A program made the translations under genes and the position numbers. From contig NZ_CP036269.1 in NCBI RefSeq assembly GCF_007744675.1, positions 2,583,546 to 2,647,545 on the forward strand: a DNA stretch of 64,000 nt, written 5' to 3'. The DNA comes from Gimesia alba (GTDB taxonomy: Bacteria > Planctomycetota > Planctomycetia > Planctomycetales > Planctomycetaceae). A model generated the notes under the pieces. The model did not search any database, was not told the origin of the DNA, and saw only the letters and a list, made by a program, of their open reading frames with translations. Shown piece after piece: positions 53,445-62,522 of the stretch; the first letter of the stretch is position 1, and every line of letters starts with the position of its first letter.

Positions 53445-54881
53445 TTATTTACGCAGATGAAGTTCTTCCAGCATCTCTAACAGATTGTCCGTCAGGATGA
53501 CTGAAGCCTCTTTTTGGACGACATTCGTGCCCAGCCAGGTTTCGTAACCGCCGAGCCGATGTTGTTCGGGAGGTGGTAAGTAGCCGTGTCGACCGTTGGC
53601 TAATCCGATGACCATCGTGCGTGCGAACGGGCTCCGATCCTTCAGTTCCAGTCCGATTTCGACCAGAGTTTCAAAGGGGATGCCCACAATGGCATAGTCA
53701 CCAATGCGAATGGCCTGGATGGTGACTGTGAGGGAGTCTTCTTCACGTTCGTGAGCCTGCACCACTTTGCGGGCGTAGTTGACGGCTTTTTTGGGCAGCC
53801 TGGCGATTTTGTTCTTGTCTTTTAATGCGAGCACTTTTTGTGCTGCGGACACATCTTCTGCAGAGGGACGTCGGTATTTCAAGTCGACCTGTCTCTCCCG
53901 CATGTCGATGGTGATATCGCGCTGGTGGGTCTCAATTTTTTTGTATGCAAAATAAGCGGCATCGGCGGCTTTGCTCGCCACAATACGGACTTGCTCGAAC
54001 GGCTCCCGGGGGGGACGGTTCACGAGAAAGGGGATATTGTTGATATCGCCTGAGGCGCCATTAGACATCATGGCTACGAAATTCTGACCGGCGCGCAGAC
54101 GACTTGGCATCAGGCGAGCGAACTCGCCAAAGTAATCTGCGGAAGCATGCTTTTTAGGGATCCCTCCCACATAGTGCAACGCATAGTTGGCCAATAAGGC
54201 CAGCGGTTTTCGCTTCTGATTCTGAATGGACAGCACCATCAATTCCGGATCGGTGGGGCCAGCGGGCCGGTCCAGCACGGCCGGGCTGGTTCCCGGATTC
54301 ATTTTCACGATGTCCATTTTCCCAAAGGGATTCGCGGGCATCTTTCCGGGCTTCAGAAACCAGCGTCGATTGAATACTTCTTCAGGAAGATCATGAGAGG
54401 CCATGCCCAGGGAAGCGGTTTGCTGTTGATCGAACGCCTGAATGATTGCTTGGGCCAGTCCTTTGATCAGAACTTCCCGATAAGCGACATCCCCCGGAGA
54501 ACCTTCCGTCCGGTTGGAAGGAGGAGCCGAGTGCGTATGCGTTGATGAAATCAGGATTCGATCAACGGGAATCCCAGTTTTCCTGGAAGCGATCAGTTTG
54601 GCTTCGTTCAACATTTCGGGGGGAGCGCCGAGTGCATCGAGTACGGCAATCGCAACAACGGTCTTGCCATCATTCAAGACGATCGCCCTGGCATGCAGCG
54701 GGTCGTGGATGGCACTTTTGTCCATCGCCTTTCCACTTCGCAGGCTGACAGGGAACAACTGTGGTGAAACATCAACTGCACAAGCCCCCGCGCGAAGTTG
54801 ACCCGACTCGGCCTGTGCCTCGCTGGCAGGTCCCGTGGCACACCAGACGAGCAGGGTGAAGAATATGGTCCGCCAATACAT
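53445..54881 (-). CDS. Neutral/alkaline ceramidase-like exported protein
   Basis: A 478-residue protein with a signal peptide (TIFFTLLVWCATGPASEAQA). Matches the N-terminal domain of neutral/alkaline non-lysosomal ceramidases: LRAGACAVDVSPQLFPV, HDPLHARAIVLNDGKTVVAIAVLD, ILISSTHTHSAPP (Zn and active-site region) and FVAMMSNGASGDINNIPF. Known enzymes of this family cleave the amide bond of ceramides. Many planctomycete relatives are of unproven specificity. It is shorter than full ceramidases (~650+), lacking the C-terminal Ig-like domain. Divergent from the oxidoreductase gene. Confidence 0.9.
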   Translation of the reverse strand: MYWRTIFFTLLVWCATGPASEAQAESGQLRAGACAVDVSPQLFPVSLRSGKAMDKSAIHDPLHARAIVLNDGKTVVAIAVLDALGAPPEMLNEAKLIASRKTGIPVDRILISSTHTHSAPPSNRTEGSPGDVAYREVLIKGLAQAIIQAFDQQQTASLGMASHDLPEEVFNRRWFLKPGKMPANPFGKMDIVKMNPGTSPAVLDRPAGPTDPELMVLSIQNQKRKPLALLANYALHYVGGIPKKHASADYFGEFARLMPSRLRAGQNFVAMMSNGASGDINNIPFLVNRPPREPFEQVRIVASKAADAAYFAYKKIETHQRDITIDMRERQVDLKYRRPSAEDVSAAQKVLALKDKNKIARLPKKAVNYARKVVQAHEREEDSLTVTIQAIRIGDYAIVGIPFETLVEIGLELKDRSPFARTMVIGLANGRHGYLPPPEQHRLGGYETWLGTNVVQKEASVILTDNLLEMLEELHLRK

Positions 54882-55215
54882 AGTATCCTCTTTCCATCAA
54901 ATGGTCATGGTTTTCCTGTGCACCGATTGTGACAAACAGACTGCTCCTTCCAGAATCGCATTCGATTGATGAATCCTGGATCATCCGCTGATTAATATAT
55001 TAGCAAACAAGCGCACCAGAATCACGAATCAAAATTCAGGGACTACCACCAAATCTGGATGCAGAACGAATTACGAATTTGTTCACACTTCGTCATACTG
55101 TCTCAATTGACGTATCGGGAACAGTTTATGTTATAATCGAGGTCTAACCAAAATCATAAACCGGCTCTGACCCAAAATACTTCACACTAAACGACTCGAC
55201 AGGAAACCCACCATC
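54882..55215. other. Divergent intergenic region with promoter
   Basis: 334 bases between the divergent ceramidase-like and oxidoreductase genes. It contains a good plus-strand promoter (see 55107-55137). A short AT-rich stretch near 55000-55030 probably holds the minus-strand promoter, which I cannot place exactly. Confidence 0.5.
55107..55137 (+). promoter_or_regulatory. Sigma-70-type promoter for the oxidoreductase gene
   Basis: TTGACG (-35) at 55107-55112, a 19-base spacer, then the extended -10 TGTTATAAT with TATAAT at 55132-55137. It lies 79 bases before the ATG. The spacer is longer than the ideal 17, but the extended -10 compensates. Confidence 0.65.
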
Positions 55216-56547
55216 ATGACATCCGCCTCAGATACGACTCGCCGCGATTTTTTGAAAACATCCGTTGCCGCCGCGTCCGCTTTTGCTGCACCGGCATTTG
55301 TCCGCGGACAAAATTTGAACTCGCAATTGCAGTTTGCGGGCATCGGCACCGACGGCAAAGGGTATTCCGATATCAAGCTCATCGCCAGCCACGACAAAGT
55401 GAAATGTGTCGCCTTTTGCGATGTCGATTTGTCGCGGACCGAAAAAGTCAAGCCTTTGGCCCCTGAGGCTCCTGTCTACCAGGACTACAAAAAAATGCTG
55501 GATGAACTGGGTGATAAAATCGATGCCGTCTCGGTTTCGACCCCCGACCATACACACGCCATCATCAGCATCGACGCGATGCAACGCGGGAAACACGTTT
55601 ACTGCCAGAAACCGCTGACGCGCACGGTTTGGGAAGCCCGCCAGATGCGACAGCAGGCAAAAAAAGCAGGCGTCATCACGCGGATGGGAAACCAGATCCA
55701 TTCGCACTCGGCTTATCGCACCGGAGTGAAAGCGATTCAAGATGGCGTTATCGGGAAGGTGAAGGCCATCCATTCCTGGGTCGGCACCACCGGGCATGGA
55801 CGCAGCGGTTTACTCGACCGGCCTGTGAAAAATGAAGCGGTGCCAAAATCGCTCGATTGGAACCTCTGGATCAGCGTGGCTCCCATGCGTCCTTACGGCG
55901 GAAACCGCGTGTACCATCCCTTTACATGGAGAGACTGGCAGGACTTCGGCTCCGGGGCGATCGGCGATTTCGGTTGCCATTTGCTCGACCCGGTGTACAC
56001 GGCCCTCAAAATCACCGGCGACCCCCTGAGCGTGCGCTCGGAACACACGGGCATGAACGACGAAGTCTGGCCCGCCCAGGAAACCATCAAATACGTTGTT
56101 CCCGGGACGCAGTATACGGCCAGTCGCAGTCTGCCGATAACCTGGTACGATGGCGGACGGCGGCCGAGTAACGGAATCGCCAAACTGTTACCCGGGCAAT
56201 CTCTGCCGAACAGCGGCTCAGTTTTCGTCGGTCAAAAAGGGAACATGATTCTGCCCCATGTCGGCCAGCCGTTCGTCAACATCGAAGGTGTGAAAATCGA
56301 ACCGGTAGAAAGTCTCGACCATTATCACGGCTGGGTCGATGGTTGCCTGTCCGGAAAACAGCCCAGCGACGGGTTTGAATACGGCGGCCATCTGACCGAA
56401 GCTGTGCAGTTAGGGAATGTGGCCGCGTACTTTCCGGGCGAAACCCTCGAATTCGATGGCAAAGCCGTCAAGATCACGAACAACTCGGCTGCGAATAAAT
56501 ATCTGACGCGAGACTACCGCAGCGGCTTCGAAATCGCCTCGACTTAG
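55216..56547 (+). CDS. Gfo/Idh/MocA-family oxidoreductase, Tat-exported
   Basis: A 443-residue NAD(P)-dependent oxidoreductase with a Tat leader (TTRRDFLKTSVAAASAFAAPA). The Rossmann region shows FAGIGTDGKGYSDIK and FCDVDL; VSVSTPDHTHAIIS and GKHVYCQKPLTRTVWEARQM follow (the EKP motif reads QKP, common in the exported planctomycete branch). GAIGDFGCHLLDPVY is in the C-terminal domain. Its substrate is unknown; relatives act on sugars or inositols. A clear promoter precedes it and the strongest REP-like hairpin follows. Confidence 0.95.
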   Translation: MTSASDTTRRDFLKTSVAAASAFAAPAFVRGQNLNSQLQFAGIGTDGKGYSDIKLIASHDKVKCVAFCDVDLSRTEKVKPLAPEAPVYQDYKKMLDELGDKIDAVSVSTPDHTHAIISIDAMQRGKHVYCQKPLTRTVWEARQMRQQAKKAGVITRMGNQIHSHSAYRTGVKAIQDGVIGKVKAIHSWVGTTGHGRSGLLDRPVKNEAVPKSLDWNLWISVAPMRPYGGNRVYHPFTWRDWQDFGSGAIGDFGCHLLDPVYTALKITGDPLSVRSEHTGMNDEVWPAQETIKYVVPGTQYTASRSLPITWYDGGRRPSNGIAKLLPGQSLPNSGSVFVGQKGNMILPHVGQPFVNIEGVKIEPVESLDHYHGWVDGCLSGKQPSDGFEYGGHLTEAVQLGNVAAYFPGETLEFDGKAVKITNNSAANKYLTRDYRSGFEIAST

Positions 56548-56573
56548 ACTGTGGTATTCTTCGTAGTAGATAA

Positions 56574-56634
56574 AAAGGGGTCAGGACTCTTTATCGATAA
56601 AAGAGTCCTGACCCCTTTAATCTGACCCCTTTAA
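56574..56634. repeat. REP-like hairpin copy I (full length) plus half copy
   Basis: Arms AAAGGGGTCAGGACTCTTT and AAAGAGTCCTGACCCCTTT pair perfectly over 19 bases around ATCGATA, followed by AATCTGACCCCTTTAATG, an extra right arm end. This is the best preserved copy and serves as consensus. 27 bases after the oxidoreductase stop, so probably also a terminator. Confidence 0.85.
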
Positions 56635-56775
56635 TGCCCCCCCCCCTATCTATCTTTTGTCACCTCTGCGTACAATGCGTTCAGTCGTGGGAATTATCGA
56701 AAATATGCTGAGTTCTATTTTACTCCGTGTAGCAGAAGAGCTATACGACGAAAACAATTGAAAACACGAAGCATA

Positions 56776-57267
56776 ATGGTAATTATTTATCTAATCATTT
56801 TTTTGTTAGTTGCAGTAGTGGTAGTTGCGATAGGTGCAACAGTCTTAGTAATAATACTTCAATGGCGAGCAAACAAAGTGATTCAACAACAGGGTGGACG
56901 GAAACTCATCCATGAAATTAATTCTGAGCTTCAAGGTAAAGAATACTCGCTGGTGAGTCTCTCTAATAAAGTAGGCAAGCCGGAAGTCTGGATCTTCCCA
57001 CAGGACGTGGGTGAGCAGTGGGAATCGAAGATTCATCTCAGAAACGCCTCACCTAATAGAGCTTCATCACTGAAGCACACCATTACGCTGTTTCGAGAAA
57101 CGTGGAGTAATGAGTATGGATTGATACTAGAACCAGATGATGAACTATTTGTTGCAATAGCAGACATGTCGCAAGCACTTGATCTTGTTGAAAAAAAAAT
57201 CGGATATCCTGCAGTGCGAAAGATTGACTTTGCCTGTATTAATATTGACTGGGAAGAGATAGATTAA
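56776..57267 (+). CDS. Hypothetical membrane-anchored protein, 163 aa
   Basis: A single N-terminal membrane helix (MVIIYLIIFLLVAVVVVAIG), then a soluble domain with mixed charges (SLSNKVGKPEVWIFPQDVGE ... AIADMSQALDLVEKKIG). AT-rich DNA. The frame can be opened at a TTG at 56758, but the ATG at 56776 starts directly at the helix and is preferred. No family recognised. It lies between two REP-like elements. Confidence 0.65.
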   Translation: MVIIYLIIFLLVAVVVVAIGATVLVIILQWRANKVIQQQGGRKLIHEINSELQGKEYSLVSLSNKVGKPEVWIFPQDVGEQWESKIHLRNASPNRASSLKHTITLFRETWSNEYGLILEPDDELFVAIADMSQALDLVEKKIGYPAVRKIDFACINIDWEEID

Positions 57268-57390
57268 ATGAGGAACAGGACAGAAAAGTGGGCAGTGGCT
57301 CTGTTAAAATCTGCCAAGTGGCAATAAGTGTTTGATTCCACGCCTGGTTATTTTTCCTTATCGTATTCAGGATCGTAAGTAGAGATAAAC

Positions 57391-57453
57391 GTGTCAGGAC
57401 TCTTAAGTGATAATAGAGTCCTGGCACCTTTAATTAACACTGACCCCTTTAAT
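57391..57453. repeat. REP-like hairpin copy J plus half copy
   Basis: Arms GTGTCAGGACTCTT and AGAGTCCTGGCAC around AAGTGATAAT, then CTTTAATTAACACTGACCCC, a partial second right arm. The same loop (AAGTGAT) occurs in copy D. Lies 16 bases before the ATG of the next gene. Confidence 0.8.
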
Positions 57454-57468
57454 TAACAGGATTTTGAT

Positions 57469-58092
57469 ATGCGCCGATTGATCATGTTACTTGCAATTCT
57501 GTTTATGTCGAACACGGTGTTGGCTGCCGATTCGGAGTTGGCAAAGCAGATCACGGTTCCCGCTGGTTGGAGGGGGGAGCAGATTTCACTGCCCCCTTCC
57601 TTTGCTAGAGAAATGCAGTTCAAAGGGATCGAAGAAGCCCGGTTTTCGCCGGGCATGTTTCAGGAAAAGTCGAACTCGTTTTTCTCCTACTTCTTCGTAT
57701 TTCAAATCGATCCCGGCAGTGAACTCACTCCCAAAAACATCGAACGCGAATTACTCACGTATTATCAGGGGCTGTCGCGTACCATTTTCAACAGCCGAAA
57801 AAAGAACATCGATACCAGTGGGTTTACCTGCAAACTGACCAAAGCCACCCCCGTCGATCCGCAGAAGATTTACCCTCCCGGACTCGCAGAATATGCGGCA
57901 ACGGTCGAATGGACTGAACCGTTTGTTACGCAGAAACCGCAAACGCTGAATCTGATCATTCAGGTTTGGACAGACAAAACCAGCAAGCACAGCTATCTGT
58001 TCGTCTGCGTTTCGCCACAAGATTTCAAAGCCAATATCTGGCAGTCGATGCGAAACATTCGCAGCACTTTTTACCGCAATCTAAAGAAGTGA
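57469..58092 (+). CDS. Hypothetical exported protein, 207 aa
   Basis: A signal peptide (MRRLIMLLAILFMSNTVLAA) is followed by a compact alpha/beta domain: KQITVPAGWRGEQISLPPSF, FFSYFFVFQIDPGS, NIERELLTYYQGLSRTIF, and a C-terminal NIWQSMRNIRSTFYRNL. Probably periplasmic. Family not recognised. Hairpin copy J ends 15 bases before its ATG, so the usual ribosome-binding site is displaced; ATTTTGAT precedes the start. Confidence 0.78.
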   Translation: MRRLIMLLAILFMSNTVLAADSELAKQITVPAGWRGEQISLPPSFAREMQFKGIEEARFSPGMFQEKSNSFFSYFFVFQIDPGSELTPKNIERELLTYYQGLSRTIFNSRKKNIDTSGFTCKLTKATPVDPQKIYPPGLAEYAATVEWTEPFVTQKPQTLNLIIQVWTDKTSKHSYLFVCVSPQDFKANIWQSMRNIRSTFYRNLKK

Positions 58093-58133
58093 TGCTGCTC
58101 AATGAATCGTGCTTACCTCCCGTGCTATTGATT

Positions 58134-58270
58134 CACGCCTGGTGCGGGATGTTTCTCTCGTGTTGCGGTTGTGTTCTGGTAGGATTGGTTTGCGGGTGAA
58201 GCGTTTGTTTGAACTGAATTCTACCGGCGGCTAGCGCCGTCCCGCTCACTTTTTTATTGGTTCCAATTGG
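58134..58270. repeat. Mosaic repeat, joined copy (copy 3)
   Basis: Here the 5' part (as in 37292-37392) and the 3' part start (as in 37603) are contiguous: TCTACCGGCGGCTAGCGCCG. At 37.4 kb the same two parts are separated by about 210 bases. Confidence 0.7.
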
Positions 58271-58277
58271 ACAGATA

Positions 58278-58300
58278 AAGGTGTTCGGAACCTTAAGTGC
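58278..58300. repeat. REP-like element copy K (half, degenerate)
   Basis: AAGGTGTTCGGAACCTTAAGTG resembles the left arm and loop of copies D and J (GGTGTCAGGACTCTTAAGTG); the right arm is absent. Confidence 0.45.
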
Positions 58301-58816
58301 CTCTCTTTACTGGAAAGAGGAAAACCGAAGAAGCTGGCCATCGCAGCCTGCACGAGAACGTTTCTCACGATCCTGAATTCCATGATGAAACACAACCAGA
58401 CATGGAATCAAATTCTTCGCTCTGCTTGACAATATCCAAGACTATCGCTGACACCTTTGTATTCCTGCGGCATCAAGTTTTGAGGCCTGCACTCGCCATG
58501 GTGGATAATTCGCCACCAGTGGCGGCATTTTCGACACAGATGGGCGTGGGGCGTTGGCTCTTACCTATGAATTTCAAAATAAGAGGCCCTGTCAAAACTG
58601 CTCTGAGATCGTTGAGGCATTGGAAAAGTTCTTGCATTACGGCTCGTTAACATCGTTTTGAGAGCACCTCTCAGAAGAAAACCGTTAATGAATGACTAAT
58701 GGTACGCGATTTGCCTCAGTGCTTCTATGAGAGACTACGGACGTCTTCGGCCCTGATGTCAGTGGACAGAGCAGCCGAGGAGTTCTGTTTGAACCCTTGC
58801 TTAATGGAAGATAATT

Positions 58817-59716
58817 ATGAGCACTCAGCTAGAGCAGCACACCGTCGAGCATCATGGCGGTACGACGGGTACGGTCGTCGGAGAGGCATTCTACGTGATT
58901 GGAGGCAACAGCACCCCGTTTGAACATTTTGGGACGGTGCATGTGGTACCGCTGGATCCGAATGGAGAACGACGTACCCTCACCTCAATGCCCACACCCC
59001 GGGCCAATCCTGTTGCCGCTGCAGTCGGCACACGGATCTATACCGTTGCTGGTTCGATCGCATCGCAGCCTCCTGATGAGCATCGCGATGGGCCCTCGAC
59101 CGTTGTGGAAGTGCTTGATACGAACGAGGGAAGCTGGCAGACCTGTGCTCCGCTGCCAGCGCAACGCGTCAAGCCGGGTTTGGCTGCTGTCGGCAATATT
59201 CTCTATGCACTTGGCGGACGCGAAGATGAACTCGATGCAGATACAATCTTCGCCTACGACACAGTGAAAGACTGCTGGTCCGAAGTCGGCAGGCTGCCCT
59301 ATGGCGCACGTCACGGTGCTGCCTGTTCGCTTGATGGGGTCATCTACTACTGTGGCGGCTGGACGGCTGGTCCGAACAAGGGAACATTTCAAAAGTCACT
59401 CATTGCATTTGAACCACAAAGCGGCAAGGTTCTGGAACTGGCCGACATGCCTGCTTCACGGACCGCACATGCGTTTGTCGCCTGTGGTGGAGCGCTCTAT
59501 TCACTCGGTGGCGTCGATACCGAAAAGAAACCGACTTCAACGGTCTATCGCTATGAGATCGGCTCGGATACCTGGACGGAATGCGAGCCACTGAAATCAA
59601 ATCGCGCTGTGTTTGCGTGCGGAGTCGCTGGTGACGAGATTATTCTCGCTGGGGGCTGGAAACAAATGCGCAAAGAGGCAAACACGGGTGAGGAGCGTTA
59701 TTGCCCCAAGTCGTAA
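58817..59716 (+). CDS. Kelch-repeat beta-propeller protein, 299 aa
   Basis: About five to six kelch blades with paired glycines followed by Trp/Tyr (FYVIGGNS, IYTVAGS, LYALGGRED, IYYCGGWT, LYSLGGVD, IILAGGW). No signal peptide at this start. Kelch propellers bind proteins or ligands; the role here is unknown. The end (EANTGEERYCPKS) is abrupt, so the last blade may be truncated. It is the first gene of a cluster with a DUF1559 protein, lipoprotein and siderophore importer, suggesting a shared function around iron uptake, which is inference. Confidence 0.82.
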   Translation: MSTQLEQHTVEHHGGTTGTVVGEAFYVIGGNSTPFEHFGTVHVVPLDPNGERRTLTSMPTPRANPVAAAVGTRIYTVAGSIASQPPDEHRDGPSTVVEVLDTNEGSWQTCAPLPAQRVKPGLAAVGNILYALGGREDELDADTIFAYDTVKDCWSEVGRLPYGARHGAACSLDGVIYYCGGWTAGPNKGTFQKSLIAFEPQSGKVLELADMPASRTAHAFVACGGALYSLGGVDTEKKPTSTVYRYEIGSDTWTECEPLKSNRAVFACGVAGDEIILAGGWKQMRKEANTGEERYCPKS

Positions 59717-59787
59717 ATCACAACCGGTCCGCCTCCAGTGGTGAGGATACACCGATAATCTCTCATGCCCTCCAGAAAAGCGTCTAG

Positions 59788-59823
59788 TGGATTTCACATC
59801 TTCGTGCAGGATGTGAAATTCCA
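59788..59823. other. Hairpin between kelch and DUF1559 genes
   Basis: Arms TGGATTTCACATC and GATGTGAAATTCCA form a 13-base stem with one bulge and a nine-base loop. No T tract, so not a classical terminator; could be a protein- or RNA-level regulatory element or a processing site within the operon. Confidence 0.5.
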
Positions 59824-59886
59824 GTGACGCATCCGAATGCAAGAAACAGATACGCTTTAGTTTATTACCAAAAGAAAGTCAGACGA

Positions 59887-60867
59887 ATGAATAACGTGCA
59901 TCATCGCGATCGAGGAAGACGACGTGGCTTCACGTTGATTGAACTACTCGTTGTTATCGCAATCATTGCCATCTTGATCGCTTTGCTTCTGCCGGCAGTA
60001 CAACAAGCTCGCGAGGCGGCTCGCAGGACGCAATGCAAAAACAACTTGAAGCAAATTGGACTCGCGCTTCACAATTACCACGACACCTTCAGCATGTTTC
60101 CCTGCTATGAGATTCTGGAGATAAACCATGGGAGCGGCCACGAGTACAAAACCGGGTGGGTGACACAGATTTTGCCCTATCTGGACCAGGGCAATCTTCA
60201 AGGACTCTACGATTATGATTACACCTGGATGGCTCAGGAAAATGCCCATGTCGTCACACGCAAGCTGCCGGCATTCGAATGCCCCTCGACACCTGGCGGA
60301 ACCGGATTGATTGATACGGATCACTTTGCCACGGAGTATACAGCGATCAATCCGACAGTCAAAGGTTGGTCATCGGACTACGCCGGGAATTGTGGGCACC
60401 GCGCAAGTTTATTACTTCCCGCAGAAGCCAGCGACAAAAATCTGCGCAAGGGCTTTTTCGTTCGAGCGTATCCGGTTCAACCGCAGAAATTCCGAGACAT
60501 TCTCGATGGCACAACCAATACCGTGGCAGTCTGGGAGTCGAACGGCCGCGACAAAGTGTATCTTTTCAACAAAATATGGAACGACACCAGTGGGACGCCC
60601 TTGAAGGTTTCTCCAGACAACTGCTCCTGGGCATCCGGCAATGCATTCTGGCTACAATCCTGGAGCCGCGATGGAACGACAAACGGGGGATCTTACGTCG
60701 TGAATGCGACCAACAAAAACTCGCAACCGTATTCATTTCACACTGGCGGAATCCAGGTGTTGATGGCCGACGGGTCGGTCCATTTTATTTCGGATTCTAT
60801 TCATAATCTGACTTTTATTCACCTGCTTACTTCACAAGCCGGTGAGGTTGTTGACACGGGATTCTAA
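59887..60867 (+). CDS. DUF1559 protein with prepilin-type N-terminus
   Basis: A typical planctomycete DUF1559 protein (326 aa): the prepilin cleavage motif [20 protein letters not shown] (G-F-T-L-I-E) and hydrophobic helix near the start, then [22 protein letters not shown], and a C-terminal H-x9-DG element ([15 protein letters not shown]). A longer frame starts at 59824, but the ATG at 59887 with an AGACGA box fits the family. Such proteins are numerous in planctomycetes and of unknown function; they may be surface pseudopilin-like proteins. The lipoprotein gene starts 4 bases after its stop. Confidence 0.95.
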   Translation: MNNVHHRDRGRRRGFTLIELLVVIAIIAILIALLLPAVQQAREAARRTQCKNNLKQIGLALHNYHDTFSMFPCYEILEINHGSGHEYKTGWVTQILPYLDQGNLQGLYDYDYTWMAQENAHVVTRKLPAFECPSTPGGTGLIDTDHFATEYTAINPTVKGWSSDYAGNCGHRASLLLPAEASDKNLRKGFFVRAYPVQPQKFRDILDGTTNTVAVWESNGRDKVYLFNKIWNDTSGTPLKVSPDNCSWASGNAFWLQSWSRDGTTNGGSYVVNATNKNSQPYSFHTGGIQVLMADGSVHFISDSIHNLTFIHLLTSQAGEVVDTGF

Positions 60868-60871
60868 TCAG

Positions 60872-61333
60872 ATGTCTTATAAGGACACAAACATACGTCG
60901 AAGTTATGCTTTTGGGATAAGCCTGATTTGTCTGTTCGCCGTCGGTTGTGGCGGCTCCGTTAGTTCGGTGACCGTTTATCCGGCATCGGGATTGCTGACC
61001 GTGAATGGTGAACCGGCGACGGGTGCGATTATCGGTCTGCATCCGGTTAACGGAGATTTCGATGAGCGTGGCACACGGCCTGCCGGCAAAGTGGACGCGG
61101 ACGGAAGGTTCACATTCTCCTGTTACGATATCGACGATGGTGCCCCCTCTGGTGAGTACATTGTTGCCATCTACTGGCCACAATATCCTGGGCGGGATGA
61201 TCCGGGAGCTGATCGAATGGGGGGAAAGTACGCGGACCCTAAGTCATCGGAATTGCGAATTACAATTAGCGAAGGTGAAAACACCCTCAAGCCGATTGTT
61301 CTGGAGAACGTGAAGGTACTAAAGGGGTCGTGA
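60872..61333 (+). CDS. Lipoprotein with carboxypeptidase-regulatory-like domain
   Basis: A 153-residue lipoprotein. The lipobox is near residue 28 (LICLFAVGCGGS, L-F-A-V-G-C). The rest is a single Ig-like/transthyretin-like sandwich (GLLTVNGEPATGAIIGLHP, DADGRFTFSCYD, PSGEYIVAIYW). Small lipoproteins of this type regularly sit directly downstream of DUF1559 genes in planctomycetes. A Met 10 codons upstream (60842) overlaps the DUF1559 frame and is less likely. Confidence 0.9.
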   Translation: MSYKDTNIRRSYAFGISLICLFAVGCGGSVSSVTVYPASGLLTVNGEPATGAIIGLHPVNGDFDERGTRPAGKVDADGRFTFSCYDIDDGAPSGEYIVAIYWPQYPGRDDPGADRMGGKYADPKSSELRITISEGENTLKPIVLENVKVLKGS

Positions 61334-61439
61334 TGCTCAGAAGTTACCGATACCCGGTGTGTCAGGCAATATCCGGCATGTGTCGTAACGATTCAGGAAT
61401 TGAGGTGGTCACACCAAAGATAATGAAACTGACTCTGGG

Positions 61440-62522
61440 ATGAAGCAGTCGACGTTGATAAAAGCTCTGTTCGCAAGTGTGCTGACGATGGTCGGTCTGG
61501 TCGTTGGGGTGCGGTTTGCCCCCGCTACCGGGGACATCAGCCAACAGAAGCCGGGAGCGAAAGGCACTGGCAAAGCGGAACAGAGCGAACCGCCGGGCAT
61601 GGGCAAGACTCCCTTGCTCGTGACAAGTAAGGGCAATGAATTATCGGTCACGCACCAGATGGGAACGGTCCTCGTGCCGCGACAACCGGAACGAATCTGT
61701 TCCCTGGCGTTCACCGACGAGTTACTTGCCATCGGTGTCAAACCTGCGGCGGCGTCCTGCATGAATGGCAGCTTTTCTGACTACCTTGCGCAGCGTCTGG
61801 AAGGCGTCGTAGGAATCAATCAGTTGATGGGAGTGGCGCAGCCCAACTTCGAGACGCTGGCAACGGTTCAACCGGACTTGATTATTTCCTCTTCAGGCGA
61901 TCCACAGACATACAATCAACTCTCCCGGATTGCTCCTGTCGTAGTTATGGCGGGCGATGGAGATAACAACCGTCAACGGGTGCTTGATCTGGGAGCACTT
62001 TTAGGCCGTCGTGAAATCGCCGTGCAAACCGTCGCCGCTTATGACGCCCGCATTCAACAGGCAAAGCAAGTATTGCAGGCGAAGATCGGCAACCGCAAAG
62101 TTGCCTTTTTTCGCATCTTCGGCAAGCAGTTTTACATCCATGGTCATACGCGTGGCGGCGTGATGTTATATGACGAACTTGAACTCGCCGCACCAGGCCT
62201 GATCGAGAACTCTCCCCGCGGATTTATGTTATCTCCGGAATCATTGCTGCAACTCGATGCGGAATTCATCTTCGTCGCTGCAGAGGCCAATCAGGGTGCT
62301 CAACGCTCCTGGAGTACTCTGCTGTCTCATCCGGCATGGCAGCGAGTCCCTGCGGTTCAGACCGGGCAGGTGTATTCGCTGACTGACCAGCATCAGTGGC
62401 TGCGTCCGGGTTTTCTGGCGAAGTCCCAAATGCTCGACGAAATTCTGCACGCGATTGCCCCGGAGACGATGGAGACTGACACACCACCGGCGAGCGAGTT
62501 TGCAGATCGGGGCAGGCAGTAA
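61440..62522 (+). CDS. ABC transporter substrate-binding protein (iron-siderophore type)
   Basis: A 360-residue periplasmic-binding protein of the FecB/FhuD/BtuF class (PF01497). N-terminal signal or anchor (LFASVLTMVGLVVGVRF); then PERICSLAFTDELLAIGVKP, FETLATVQPDLIISSSGDP, ALLGRREIAVQTVAAYDARI and WSTLLSHPAWQRVPAVQTGQVYSL-type sequence. It binds a ferric siderophore (possibly haem or cobalamin) and passes it to the permeases that follow. No clear lipobox, so it may be held by its N-terminal helix. Its TAA overlaps the permease ATG by one base. Confidence 0.92.
   Translation: MKQSTLIKALFASVLTMVGLVVGVRFAPATGDISQQKPGAKGTGKAEQSEPPGMGKTPLLVTSKGNELSVTHQMGTVLVPRQPERICSLAFTDELLAIGVKPAAASCMNGSFSDYLAQRLEGVVGINQLMGVAQPNFETLATVQPDLIISSSGDPQTYNQLSRIAPVVVMAGDGDNNRQRVLDLGALLGRREIAVQTVAAYDARIQQAKQVLQAKIGNRKVAFFRIFGKQFYIHGHTRGGVMLYDELELAAPGLIENSPRGFMLSPESLLQLDAEFIFVAAEANQGAQRSWSTLLSHPAWQRVPAVQTGQVYSLTDQHQWLRPGFLAKSQMLDEILHAIAPETMETDTPPASEFADRGRQ

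Larger units (their letters stand above)
58093..58816. other. Gene-free region with mosaic repeat
   Basis: 724 bases without a convincing gene. It begins with the mosaic repeat (58134-58270) and a half hairpin (58278-58300). An open frame of 117 codons at 58297-58650 has no ribosome-binding site or domain and starts at the end of the half hairpin; it is not called. The 3' part must carry the promoter for the kelch/siderophore cluster, but no clear one was found. Confidence 0.5.

Noticed and set aside
36284-58300. Recurrent hairpins as a CRISPR array
   Set aside because: Copies are kilobases apart, variable in sequence and have no regular spacers; they are dispersed palindromes.
58297-58650. 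117-codon open frame on the plus strand
   Set aside because: No ribosome-binding site, no recognisable domain or leader, starts at the end of a decayed hairpin copy. The opposite strand is not a better gene either.
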